The position numbers and the translations under genes were made by a program. Below the pieces are notes generated by a model. It was given only the letters and a program-made list of their open reading frames with translations. It had not been told where the DNA came from and did not search any database. Below are positions 1 through 6,150 of a stretch of DNA of 15,038 nt, piece by piece. Positions within the stretch are counted from its first letter, which is position 1; each line of letters starts with the position of its first letter. Source of the stretch: Saliniplasma sp051745305 (lineage in GTDB: Archaea > Thermoplasmatota > Thermoplasmata > Halarchaeoplasmatales > Halarchaeoplasmataceae); the NCBI GenBank assembly GCA_051745305.1, contig JBNJDY010000035.1, forward strand, positions 1 to 15,038, given 5' to 3'.

Positions 1-16
1 TTATATAGTTATGGGC

Positions 17-30
17 CAAAGAGGTGGAGT
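17..30 (+). repeat. 14-bp direct repeat, copy 1
   Basis: CAAAGAGGTGGAGT occurs here and again at 2219-2232, in the same orientation on both sides of the sensor gene. Just before it both copies have GGGC, but copy 1 has one extra C. A 14-base match within 15 kb can occur by chance, so the meaning is uncertain. Confidence 0.35.
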
Positions 31-88
31 TCAACTATTTTTTGATAATTTCACACAATATTTCATACTTTTATAGTTGACTCAAAGG

Positions 89-96
89 TTTAAATA
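89..96 (+). promoter_or_regulatory. TATA box of the PAS sensor gene
   Basis: The sequence TTTAAATA is centred 28 bp before the ATG at 121, the usual archaeal distance from TATA box to transcription start. The mRNA would therefore begin at or next to the ATG, giving a leaderless transcript. This argues for the ATG at 121 over the in-frame TTG 12 bases upstream. The rest of 1-120 shows no gene. It is AT-rich and holds one copy of a short repeat at 17-30. Confidence 0.7.
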
Positions 97-120
97 AGAC
101 AAAACAGCTTGGTATATTTG

Positions 121-2124
121 ATGCCCACATTAAAACAGAAACTGTCCTACTTGTTACTAGGACTACAGGGAGGCGCAAACAGAATAAAAATAATCGAACT
201 ACTAAAAGAAAGGCCATATAATATCAATCAATTGGCCAATAAACTTGATGTGAATTATCGGACCGTCAAGCATCATATAGGTGTATTGACGGATAATGAT
301 ATAGTTGAAACTTCAGATTTTGTCAGTTCTGGCGAGGTTTACTTTTTGAATAGTAATCTTGAAAACAATATAGAACTATTTGAAGACCTGAAACAAAAAA
401 GAGGGGATATCAAAACATCTATAGACTTACATCAGAAGATCATCGAGCAGATACACAATGGAATTATAGTTTTCGACGAAGATATGGATGTTATATTCGT
501 AAATAGATATGGAGAGGAAATAACAGGATATTCTGAGAAAGACCTGTTGGGATATACTATTGATTTTTTCGAGGAAGATGACTTTTTAGAAAAGAACATA
601 GAAAAGATAGAGGAAGGTGAGAAGGTCTCCGGTTTGGAAACAACAGCTGTTACGAAGTCAGAAGACCAGATCTTTTTGAGGATTATGTTAGACAAGATAG
701 AAGATGAAGAATTATTAGGATATACTATTGTTTTTGAAGATATCACTAAACAAAAAAGGATGGAAGAAGAGATAGAAAAGAACGAGAGAAGGTTCAAGGA
801 ACTTTTCCATGAATCTCCTATTGGGATATGGGAGGAAGATTTTTCTGTAGTAAAAAAGAAGGTAGATGAGTTAAAAGAAAAAGGTGTTGAAGATATAGGG
901 CAATATCTAGACGACCATCAAGAATTTGTAAGAGAATTGATAAGGGATGTGAAAATCATCTCAATCAACGATTCTGTTTTGGATATGTACAAGGCTGATT
1001 CTATCGAAGAATTTAAGAACGGTTTATCCGAAATATTCGATGAAAAGTCTATACCGTCTTTCAAAGAAGTCGTAGAACATATCGCCAATGGTGAAACTGA
1101 ACACAAGATGGATAAAGTAGATAAAAGATTAGATGGAGAAGACATCCATATCTTCTTGAAATGGTCAGTAGTAAATGGTCATGAGGATGATTACTCTCGT
1201 GTAATAGTTTCTACTATAGATATTAGCGAACGTAAGGAAAAAGAAGAGAAGTTGAAGAGAAGTGAAGAAAGATTACGAAGGTCTCAAAAGGTAGCAAAGG
1301 TAGGAACTTGGGAGATAGATTTAGAAACACGGGATTTAACTTGGTCTGACGAGACATACAGGATATTTGGGGTTGAGAGAGGAGAAGATATTGATTATGA
1401 TAAATTCTTAGAACTAGTCCATCCTAAAGATAGAGATCTTGTAGATAACAAATGGAAAAAGGGATTGAAGGATGGTGAATACGATGTAGATCATCGGATA
1501 ATAGTTGATGGTGAAACAAGATGGGTGAGAGAAAAAGCTGAAATCGTATTTAATGAAAAAGGGAAACCTGTTGACATGATAGGAAGTGTGCAGGATATCA
1601 CTATAAGAAAGAAAGCTAACGAAAGGGTAGAATTCTTTAATTCGTTATTTGAATCCATAAAAGATGTAAATCAAGAATTGCTAAAGAACGATGATTTCTA
1701 TGATACACTTCAAAGCGTCCCGTCTATTTTACTCGGTACTGAAGGATTTACCAATATAACTTTAGCGATGTTCGATGATGAGGGTATAATGAAGCCTATC
1801 TCTAATGCTGGAGAGCATGAAATCAGATCATGGGAATTGACTAGAGATGGAGAGGATGAGGGAGTGCCCGGTTGTATAAGAGAAGTCTTAGAGACGAAAA
1901 AAGAATTGATCGTAGAAAAATTAGAACCGTTCTGCGAAGGATGTCCACTTAGGCATGATATCCCTGAACATCAGACAGCTGTTATCCCGATGGAACAAGG
2001 CGGATCAATCATAGGTACTATCAGAGCCTGTTATGAACCTGAAATTGAAATAGATGAAAAAACCTTAGAGCTGCTGCGTGAAGTGGCAGATGACCTGGTA
2101 TATACTTTGGAAAATAAGAAATAG
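121..2124 (+). CDS. HTH-PAS-PAS-PAS-GAF sensor/regulator (no kinase domain)
   Basis: A 667-residue soluble protein, probably a one-component sensory transcription regulator. Residues about 12-80 form an ArsR-like winged helix (QLANKLDVNYRTVKHHIGVL). Three PAS-type sensor domains follow at about 103-212, 224-370 and 390-496. The second starts with SPIGIWEEDFS and carries an insert; the third resembles the PAS_3 fold. A GAF-like domain occupies about 505-665. The GAF part has CEGCP (Cys605 and Cys608) and a further Cys585, which could bind metal or respond to redox state. No transmembrane segment, HisKA/HATPase or receiver domain is visible, so output is probably direct DNA binding. Acidic linkers such as MEEEIEKNERRFKELF look like the helices that join PAS units. 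The ligand is unknown. The gene is visibly more AT-rich than the genes at 5-10 kb. The start was chosen from the TATA box at 89-96. Confidence 0.85.
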   Translation: MPTLKQKLSYLLLGLQGGANRIKIIELLKERPYNINQLANKLDVNYRTVKHHIGVLTDNDIVETSDFVSSGEVYFLNSNLENNIELFEDLKQKRGDIKTSIDLHQKIIEQIHNGIIVFDEDMDVIFVNRYGEEITGYSEKDLLGYTIDFFEEDDFLEKNIEKIEEGEKVSGLETTAVTKSEDQIFLRIMLDKIEDEELLGYTIVFEDITKQKRMEEEIEKNERRFKELFHESPIGIWEEDFSVVKKKVDELKEKGVEDIGQYLDDHQEFVRELIRDVKIISINDSVLDMYKADSIEEFKNGLSEIFDEKSIPSFKEVVEHIANGETEHKMDKVDKRLDGEDIHIFLKWSVVNGHEDDYSRVIVSTIDISERKEKEEKLKRSEERLRRSQKVAKVGTWEIDLETRDLTWSDETYRIFGVERGEDIDYDKFLELVHPKDRDLVDNKWKKGLKDGEYDVDHRIIVDGETRWVREKAEIVFNEKGKPVDMIGSVQDITIRKKANERVEFFNSLFESIKDVNQELLKNDDFYDTLQSVPSILLGTEGFTNITLAMFDDEGIMKPISNAGEHEIRSWELTRDGEDEGVPGCIREVLETKKELIVEKLEPFCEGCPLRHDIPEHQTAVIPMEQGGSIIGTIRACYEPEIEIDEKTLELLREVADDLVYTLENKK

Positions 2125-2218
2125 AAATTGATTAAGAAAAGCATAGAAAATTTATTCAAAAACTGTTTTCAAGAATAATTGAATGTACTTTGACGATATT
2201 TTTGGAGAATAACACGGG

Positions 2219-2232
2219 CAAAGAGGTGGAGT
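2219..2232 (+). repeat. 14-bp direct repeat, copy 2
   Basis: This is the second copy of CAAAGAGGTGGAGT, preceded by GGGC. It lies in the 110-base gap between the stop of the sensor gene and the stop of the convergent zinc-ribbon gene, two bases beyond the latter. Read on the minus strand it follows the stop codon and could be part of a 3' untranslated region. Confidence 0.35.
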
Positions 2233-2234
2233 GC

Positions 2235-2777
2235 TTATTTATATTCCTGGCAGTGAGGGCAGTACCATCGCTGGTATTCACCATACTGCATCTTTGTTCC
2301 ACACTCTGGACAGAACTTTTCTTCCTGTTCGAATTGTCGTTCGAATGTTTTCTCTGGTTGCTGTTGGAACTGCGATGGTTGAACCTCGCCTTTTCCGTTG
2401 AATTCGTTCTTGGACATGAATATCAATACAAGGGCTATCAAAGAGAGTATACTACCTAAGAAGAAAGGTCCCATAGAAAAGATACCCGCGATTGATGCTG
2501 CTAAAGAGATCCCCCAATATATTCTTTTGATCGCTAGGATCCCTCCGACGAGTAAGAAGATACCTACTATCAAGAAGATGGCTCCGCAGACATTCATGAT
2601 TGTTTTGACAAAATCTACCCCTAACTCCTCTTGTCCCTCAAGCTCTTCTAAATTAAGAGCATCTATGTCTAAGAAAAAAATCTGGCCCGCAGCTACCACA
2701 GCTAGAATGAATGCAATTATCATCAAAACTCCAGCGATAAAAGGCTTCTTGCTTTTACCTGAATTATATGGATTCAC
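2235..2777 (-). CDS. Four-helix membrane protein with C-terminal zinc ribbon
   Basis: A 180-residue integral membrane protein of unknown function. Hydrophobic segments lie at about 12-35, 58-82, 86-103 and 105-122. A Gln-rich linker (about 133-150) leads to a cytoplasmic zinc ribbon with Cys156, Cys159, Cys173 and Cys176 (CPEC and CPHC). Small archaeal proteins with this helix-bundle plus zinc-ribbon layout are common, but their roles are unknown. The open frame runs upstream into tRNA-Phe, which cannot be coding. I therefore placed the start at the GTG at 2777, which has a good Shine-Dalgarno (GGAG, 6 bases away). A TATA-like element at 2812-2821 would start transcription near 2790, leaving a short leader that holds this site. 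It lies downstream of tRNA-Phe, with a T6 terminator in between. Confidence 0.75.
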   Translation of the reverse strand: MNPYNSGKSKKPFIAGVLMIIAFILAVVAAGQIFFLDIDALNLEELEGQEELGVDFVKTIMNVCGAIFLIVGIFLLVGGILAIKRIYWGISLAASIAGIFSMGPFFLGSILSLIALVLIFMSKNEFNGKGEVQPSQFQQQPEKTFERQFEQEEKFCPECGTKMQYGEYQRWYCPHCQEYK

Positions 2778-2811
2778 ATCGATCTCCTCTTCACATAATA
2801 TAGATTGTTGA

Positions 2812-2821
2812 AATATAATAT
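2812..2821 (-). promoter_or_regulatory. TATA-like element of the zinc-ribbon gene
   Basis: On the minus strand this reads TATTATATTT. Transcription about 26 bp downstream would start near 2790, just before the Shine-Dalgarno GGAG at 2784-2787 and the GTG start at 2777. It gives the gene its own promoter, separate from the tRNA. Confidence 0.4.
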
Positions 2822-2832
2822 TTTGGTTTAGT

Positions 2833-2838
2833 AAAAAA
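2833..2838 (-). terminator. Oligo-T terminator after tRNA-Phe
   Basis: Two bases past the tRNA discriminator base the minus strand has TTTTTT. Archaeal RNA polymerase stops at such T-runs without needing a hairpin, so this probably ends the tRNA transcript. Confidence 0.5.
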
Positions 2839-2839
2839 G

Positions 2840-2913
2840 TGCCGCAGGCCGGACTTGAACCGGCGACATTCGCATCTTCAGTGCGACACTCTCCCAATCT
2901 GAGTTACTGCGGC
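2840..2913 (-). tRNA. tRNA-Phe (GAA)
   Basis: A 74-base cloverleaf on the minus strand. The acceptor stem is GCCGCAG/CTGCGGC with discriminator A. The D stem is ACTC/GAGT, the anticodon stem TCGCA/TGCGA with loop CTGAAGA (anticodon GAA), and the T stem GCCGG/CCGGC with loop TTCAAGT. All stems pair perfectly. There is no intron, and CCA is not encoded, so the end must be added after transcription. A TATA-like box lies about 30 bp upstream at 2939-2948. Confidence 0.97.
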
Positions 2914-2938
2914 TCAGTTGAGGACATATGTTCATCAG

Positions 2939-2948
2939 ATTTTAATCT
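2939..2948 (-). promoter_or_regulatory. TATA-like box of tRNA-Phe
   Basis: On the minus strand this reads AGATTAAAAT, centred about 30 bp before the mature tRNA 5' end. Transcription would start a few bases ahead of the tRNA, leaving a short 5' leader for RNase P. Confidence 0.45.
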
Positions 2949-2959
2949 TACGCTTGAAG

Positions 2960-3223
2960 TCAGTGAAAAATACCCTTGAGCATTCCTTCACTATCCGCCA
3001 TCGACAGCATATCTTTTAGAGTCATGCTCTGTATATCGCCACACATCTCATCGACCTGATGCTTCTCCATCCCCACTTTTTTCAATTCTTTTCTGAGATA
3101 CTTCTCCTTCCGGCTCACCCTTTTTTTATATTTAAGATAAACCAGAATGAGTTTTAAGAGAAGCGGGAGGAGTAAGGCTATGATCCGGACGACCTTTACT
3201 GGGGCCCTGTCCTCCTCTTTCAT
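2960..3223 (-). CDS. Small single-helix membrane protein, unknown function
   Basis: An 87-residue protein I do not recognise. After a short charged N-terminus (MKEEDRAPVK), residues about 11-31 form one very hydrophobic helix. A strongly basic stretch (KYKKRVSRKEKYLRKELKK) follows, which by the positive-inside rule should lie in the cytoplasm. The C-terminal 40 residues are probably helical and contain a lone Cys. The ATG directly follows the TAG of the 118-aa gene (TAGATG, no spacer), so translation is almost certainly coupled. This suggests that the two proteins act together, perhaps with this one as a membrane anchor (inference). Confidence 0.7.
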   Translation of the reverse strand: MKEEDRAPVKVVRIIALLLPLLLKLILVYLKYKKRVSRKEKYLRKELKKVGMEKHQVDEMCGDIQSMTLKDMLSMADSEGMLKGIFH

Positions 3224-3580
3224 CTAATCCCAGTCCTTCTCTTCCATCTTCTTTTCTATCTTCTTCTTTATGTCTTCACCGATATCTTCGCTAAATTCTC
3301 CACCACTCATCAGACCGGAACTCCCTAAAGTTTCTTTTACTAGACTTGCAACGTCTCTTCCCTTCATGAAATCTCTAGTTAGCTGATAAGCCTGGTCTTT
3401 ATCCATTCCGGCATCAACCAGTTCCTTGTAGAAATTGGCGGTGTTCTTGGCTAGTTCTTTGCTGTTCTCGGCATTGTAAACCGCTTCTACGATACCTGAG
3501 ATCAAAGGTGGTACCGTTTCATTCAAGGTTTCCATCACGCCTTTCAATTCTTTTATGTCTTCCATATTATCCATATCCAT
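3224..3580 (-). CDS. Helical 118-aa protein, unknown function
   Basis: An unrecognised acidic, mostly helical soluble protein. It opens with Met-rich residues (MDMDNMEDIKELKG). A core of predicted amphipathic helices follows (about 15-85, including ANFYKELVDAGMDKDQAYQLTRDF), then a Gly/Ser-rich break and a charged tail (DIKKKIEKKMEEKDWD). I took the ATG at 3580 over the GTG three codons upstream, because GGTGA at 3586-3590 is then a well-placed Shine-Dalgarno (5-base gap), whereas it would overlap the GTG. It sits 34 bp after the winged-helix gene and abuts the 87-aa gene, so the three probably form one operon. Confidence 0.7.
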   Translation of the reverse strand: MDMDNMEDIKELKGVMETLNETVPPLISGIVEAVYNAENSKELAKNTANFYKELVDAGMDKDQAYQLTRDFMKGRDVASLVKETLGSSGLMSGGEFSEDIGEDIKKKIEKKMEEKDWD

Positions 3581-3614
3581 TTTTTTCACCTGTGATACTA
3601 TAAGGGTGACTAAA

Positions 3615-4112
3615 CTATTTCTTGATACCGAGCAATTCTGCCCACTTGTCGATGGTTTTGTTCGTTAAAGTGTACATCTTACCTTTTCCGGTATCTTCTT
3701 TTTTGACTATCCCTTCGTTTTCTAGATCTTTTAGTCTGTCTCTTACCGTGTGTCGTGAGGCAGAACCTTTTCGATGACGTAACCTTTCAGTTATCTGGGT
3801 GATATTTGCGTTCTTAGCATCTAAAAGGATCTCGACTATGTTTTCAGAAATATAGTCCTCTATACCGGGTAAAACCGAGGGTGATATCTTCCCGTAACGC
3901 TGGTAAAGGGAGAGCATCTTGAGGTACCTTTTTTCTATATCAGAATCCGTGGAAACCTTTTTTAGAACGTTCTTATGCATATTCATCAGATTCTCCAGCA
4001 TACCCTGCATGGTGTTGATCTGAGCTTTCAGGTTTTCGATCTCTTCCTTCATTTCCTCGTTCTCGTCTCCCATCGAGGAGGTATTTTTGAGAGATGTAAT
4101 ATAAGTTTCCAT
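3615..4112 (-). CDS. Coiled-coil winged-helix DNA-binding protein
   Basis: A 165-residue putative transcription regulator. Residues about 17-52 form a heptad-like, Glu/Lys-rich coiled coil (EEMKEEIENLKAQINTMQGMLENL), probably for dimerisation. Residues about 90-160 form a winged helix with recognition-helix-like text RKGSASRHTVRDRLKDLENEG and a wing ending in GKGKMYTLTNK. It appears to be the first gene of an operon with the 118-aa and 87-aa genes and diverges from the TrmB-like regulator. The start is uncertain. The ATG at 4112 lies only about 17 bp from the centre of the visible TATA-like element (4122-4132), closer than usual, so a later start such as the ATG at 4073 is possible, although no Shine-Dalgarno supports it. 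Confidence 0.75.
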   Translation of the reverse strand: METYITSLKNTSSMGDENEEMKEEIENLKAQINTMQGMLENLMNMHKNVLKKVSTDSDIEKRYLKMLSLYQRYGKISPSVLPGIEDYISENIVEILLDAKNANITQITERLRHRKGSASRHTVRDRLKDLENEGIVKKEDTGKGKMYTLTNKTIDKWAELLGIKK

Positions 4113-4121
4113 CGGAAATGG

Positions 4122-4132
4122 TTAAGTATAAA
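4122..4132. promoter_or_regulatory. Shared AT element between divergent regulators
   Basis: TTAAGTATAAA reads as a TATA-like box on both strands. For the plus-strand regulator its centre is about 26-27 bp before the ATG at 4153, the standard leaderless layout. On the minus strand TTTATACTTAA faces the coiled-coil winged-helix gene. The two start codons are only 40 bp apart, so polymerases on the two strands should compete, and either regulator could control both genes by binding here. Confidence 0.5.
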
Positions 4133-4152
4133 GAACACATAACCGATCAGTG

Positions 4153-4497
4153 ATGAAGCCCGATTTCTCCGTTAGTGATGTGAACTGCGAAAATGTATTA
4201 GAATGCTTGTTCGATCTTTCCAGATTGGATAAAGATGTTTTAATGATATTGAACGAGGGTGGAGAGTTTAAATCCAAGGAATTGGCGAATAAAGTTGATA
4301 AGGATCAGAGTACCGTTTACAGGTCGTTGGAAAATCTTGTGAACTGTGGTTTGGTTTATAAGGAAAAACAGACCATCAGGAACGGTGGTTACTATTTCCT
4401 TTACTCTGCTAGACCTATGGATAAGATCAGAGAAGAAGCTGAGAACTGTTTAGAGCAGTGGTACTCGGAGATGAAATCTTCGATAGAAGAGTTATAG
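4153..4497 (+). CDS. TrmB/MarR-like winged-helix regulator
   Basis: A 114-residue DNA-binding protein. A winged helix covers about 26-90: a helix LDKDVLMILNEG, a helix-turn-helix with SKELANKVDKDQSTVYRSLENL, and a beta-wing NGGYYFLYSA. A C-terminal helix (about 95-114) probably dimerises. This is the usual shape of small archaeal TrmB/MarR-type regulators; the ligand and targets cannot be read. The ATG at 4153 was preferred over the GTG one codon earlier because the TATA-like element at 4122-4130 makes it leaderless. Its 3' end overlaps the convergent thioredoxin gene by 6 bases. Confidence 0.82.
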   Translation: MKPDFSVSDVNCENVLECLFDLSRLDKDVLMILNEGGEFKSKELANKVDKDQSTVYRSLENLVNCGLVYKEKQTIRNGGYYFLYSARPMDKIREEAENCLEQWYSEMKSSIEEL

Positions 4498-4815
4498 GTC
4501 GAAAATGTCCTCTATCTTGTTTTTCATCTGGTCTTTTTGAACTGCACCAGTCGCTTGACCAACCGGTTGTCCGTTTTTGATGAATATGAACGCTGGAATA
4601 GCCTGTACACCGAACTTAGAAGTCGTTTGGGGGTTGTTCTCGGTGTTGACTTTTCCGAACAAAACGTTGCCGTATTCTTTTGCCAGTTCTTCATATACCG
4701 GTTCCATCCTCTTACATGGTCCACACCATGTGGCCCAGAAATCCACTATTACATTTTCGTGCTCTTGGATGAGCTCATCAAAGTTTTTATCTGTTATCTT
4801 TACGGGTTTAGACAT
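4492..4815 (-). CDS. trxA: Thioredoxin
   Basis: A 107-residue classical thioredoxin, the normal length. It reduces protein disulfides in the cytoplasm. The active site WCGPC is at residues 30-34 (Cys31/Cys34), preceded by VIVDFWAT, and the cis-proline is Pro74 in QAIPAF. There is no signal peptide. I chose the ATG at 4815 over the in-frame ATG at 4830 because the GGAGG straddling 4824-4828 is then a Shine-Dalgarno with an 8-base gap. A TATA box at 4858-4865 would start transcription near 4835. The gene is divergent from the CPDC thioredoxin-fold gene and overlaps the TrmB-like gene tail to tail. Its partner reductase is not in this window. Confidence 0.93.
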   Translation of the reverse strand: MSKPVKITDKNFDELIQEHENVIVDFWATWCGPCKRMEPVYEELAKEYGNVLFGKVNTENNPQTTSKFGVQAIPAFIFIKNGQPVGQATGAVQKDQMKNKIEDIFDL

Positions 4816-4857
4816 TTTCAGATCCTCCATTTCTTTAATTTTGGAATCAAAAAAAAC

Positions 4858-4865
4858 TATTTAAC
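4858..4865 (-). promoter_or_regulatory. TATA box of thioredoxin
   Basis: On the minus strand this reads GTTAAATA. A start about 26 bp downstream, near 4835, gives a leader of about 20 bases that contains the GGAGG ribosome-binding site of the ATG at 4815. Confidence 0.55.
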
Positions 4866-4887
4866 TCTTTCACCCGAATAATCAAAA

Positions 4888-4897
4888 GATTAAAATT
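4888..4897 (+). promoter_or_regulatory. TATA-like box of the CPDC protein / trmG10 operon
   Basis: GATTAAAATT is centred about 27 bp before the ATG at 4920. This fits a leaderless transcript and argues against the longer reading that begins at the TTG at 4896. Confidence 0.45.
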
Positions 4898-4919
4898 GAG
4901 GTACATTGTTGTTAAGGCG

Positions 4920-5192
4920 ATGAACGAAGAAGATGGAAATATCAAGATGGAATTCATCTATTCTGAAACGTGCCCTGATTGTCCCCCGGCGAAGGAAGCC
5001 GTGGAACGGATCAAGGAAGATTACGAAGATTTAGACGTGGATTATATCAAAGCCAAGGATCGAGCGGATATAATAAACAAATACGATATCACCCACGTTC
5101 CGACGATCGTTATCAACGAAAAGGTTGAATTCGTCGAGACCTTGACTGAAGAGAAATTACGTGCACGTTTAGAGGAAATAAGGAATGGATAA
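4920..5192 (+). CDS. Small thioredoxin-fold protein with CPDC active site
   Basis: A 90-residue thioredoxin/glutaredoxin-like protein. After a short acidic lead comes the first strand and the redox motif CPDC (Cys18/Cys21 in SETCPDCPPAKEAVE), then a long helix, and the cis-proline of the fold at THVPT (Pro61). The compact size and the missing first helix resemble archaeal mini-glutaredoxin-like disulfide proteins. No signal peptide or membrane segment is present, so it acts in the cytoplasm. Its stop overlaps the start of trmG10 by 8 bases (ATGGATAA), so the two are translated together. The start is based on the TATA-like box. ATG at 4947 is an alternative that still keeps the active site. 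Confidence 0.82.
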   Translation: MNEEDGNIKMEFIYSETCPDCPPAKEAVERIKEDYEDLDVDYIKAKDRADIINKYDITHVPTIVINEKVEFVETLTEEKLRARLEEIRNG

Positions 5193-6150
5193 ACTCATTT
5201 TTGAACTGCGGGGCCCTGAATACGACCTAGCTGAATCAGAAGTGAGAGCTGTTTTAGAAGGACTAAGTATCGAATACAACTTGAAGGATACATCGAAGTA
5301 TGTAACGATGATAGAGAGCGATTGTGATGTTTTAGAAGTCGGTAAAAGGTTGGGTTTAACTCATCGAGTTTTGGACAACGGCTTCGTATTCGATGATTTT
5401 GACTCTTGCGAGGTCGAGATCCCCGAAGGTAGTGTTGCAGTCGATACTCGAAGAGTTGGAGGTGTAGATGGCGATTCTGTTAGGGTGCGCCGTGAGGTCG
5501 GTGGTTGTTTAGGTAACGAGATCGATCTAGATGATCCGGATCATGTAGTGCTCGTGTTGATATCCGATAGATATTATTCTGGTAGGGTAGCCTTTGTCGT
5601 TGATAAAAGGGAGTTTAGGGACAGAAAGGTCAAGAACCGAGAATATTTTAGCCCTATCTCTTTGGAGCCTTGGTACGCTAGGGCTCTGGTTAATTTGGGA
5701 AGGGTCAAAGAAGGTTGTAGAGTTCACGATCCTTTCTGCGGTACCGGTGGGATACTGTTAGAAGCCGGGTTGATGGGTATGGAGGTTTCCGGTGGAGATA
5801 TCGATGGTAAGATGGTCGAGGGATGTATGAGAAATTTACGTCAGTTCTCTGTTGATGGTGAAGTTATACAGGGTGACGTTGCTGAGACGATTCCTGACGG
5901 TGTGGATCGTGTAGTGACCGACCCCCCCTACGGTAGAGCGTCATCTACTGGTGGTGAGGATGTTGTTGAAGTTTATAGAAGGTTACTCGAAAGCTGTTCT
6001 GAAAAGTTGAGGGAAGGGGGTTACCTTTCTACGATATTTCCTGAGAGGGAGTTTGTTGAAATAGGTGAAGAATATTTGGAACTAGTAGAGAGTTATGAAA
6101 GCCGGGTTCACGGTTCTTTGAAAAGAATATTCTGTGTTTTTAAGGCTTGA
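5185..6150 (+). CDS. trmG10: tRNA (guanine(10)-N2)-dimethyltransferase
   Basis: A 321-residue SAM-dependent enzyme of the archaeal TrmG10/Trm11 family (COG1041 type), which methylates G10 of tRNA to m2G and m2,2G. The N-terminal half (about 1-150) corresponds to the N-terminal and THUMP domains that bind tRNA. The Rossmann methyltransferase follows, with SAM motif DPFCGTGG (182-189), acidic loop GGDIDGKMV, and catalytic motif DPPYG (246-250), whose N-DPPY-type loop suits amino methylation. Length is normal for the family. Translation is coupled to the CPDC thioredoxin-fold gene by an 8-base overlap. The 3' end overlaps the convergent M50 protease gene by 11 bases. Confidence 0.9.
   Translation: MDKLIFELRGPEYDLAESEVRAVLEGLSIEYNLKDTSKYVTMIESDCDVLEVGKRLGLTHRVLDNGFVFDDFDSCEVEIPEGSVAVDTRRVGGVDGDSVRVRREVGGCLGNEIDLDDPDHVVLVLISDRYYSGRVAFVVDKREFRDRKVKNREYFSPISLEPWYARALVNLGRVKEGCRVHDPFCGTGGILLEAGLMGMEVSGGDIDGKMVEGCMRNLRQFSVDGEVIQGDVAETIPDGVDRVVTDPPYGRASSTGGEDVVEVYRRLLESCSEKLREGGYLSTIFPEREFVEIGEEYLELVESYESRVHGSLKRIFCVFKA

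Noticed and set aside
2398..2811. 137-aa plus-strand open frame
   Set aside because: It lies antisense to the four-helix zinc-ribbon gene, which has clear membrane helices, a CPEC/CPHC ribbon and a Shine-Dalgarno. The antisense protein is Lys/Pro-rich without recognisable features.
2778..2897. N-terminal extension of the zinc-ribbon protein to 220 aa
   Set aside because: The extra 40 codons run through tRNA-Phe and its T6 terminator. The GTG at 2777 has its own ribosome-binding site.
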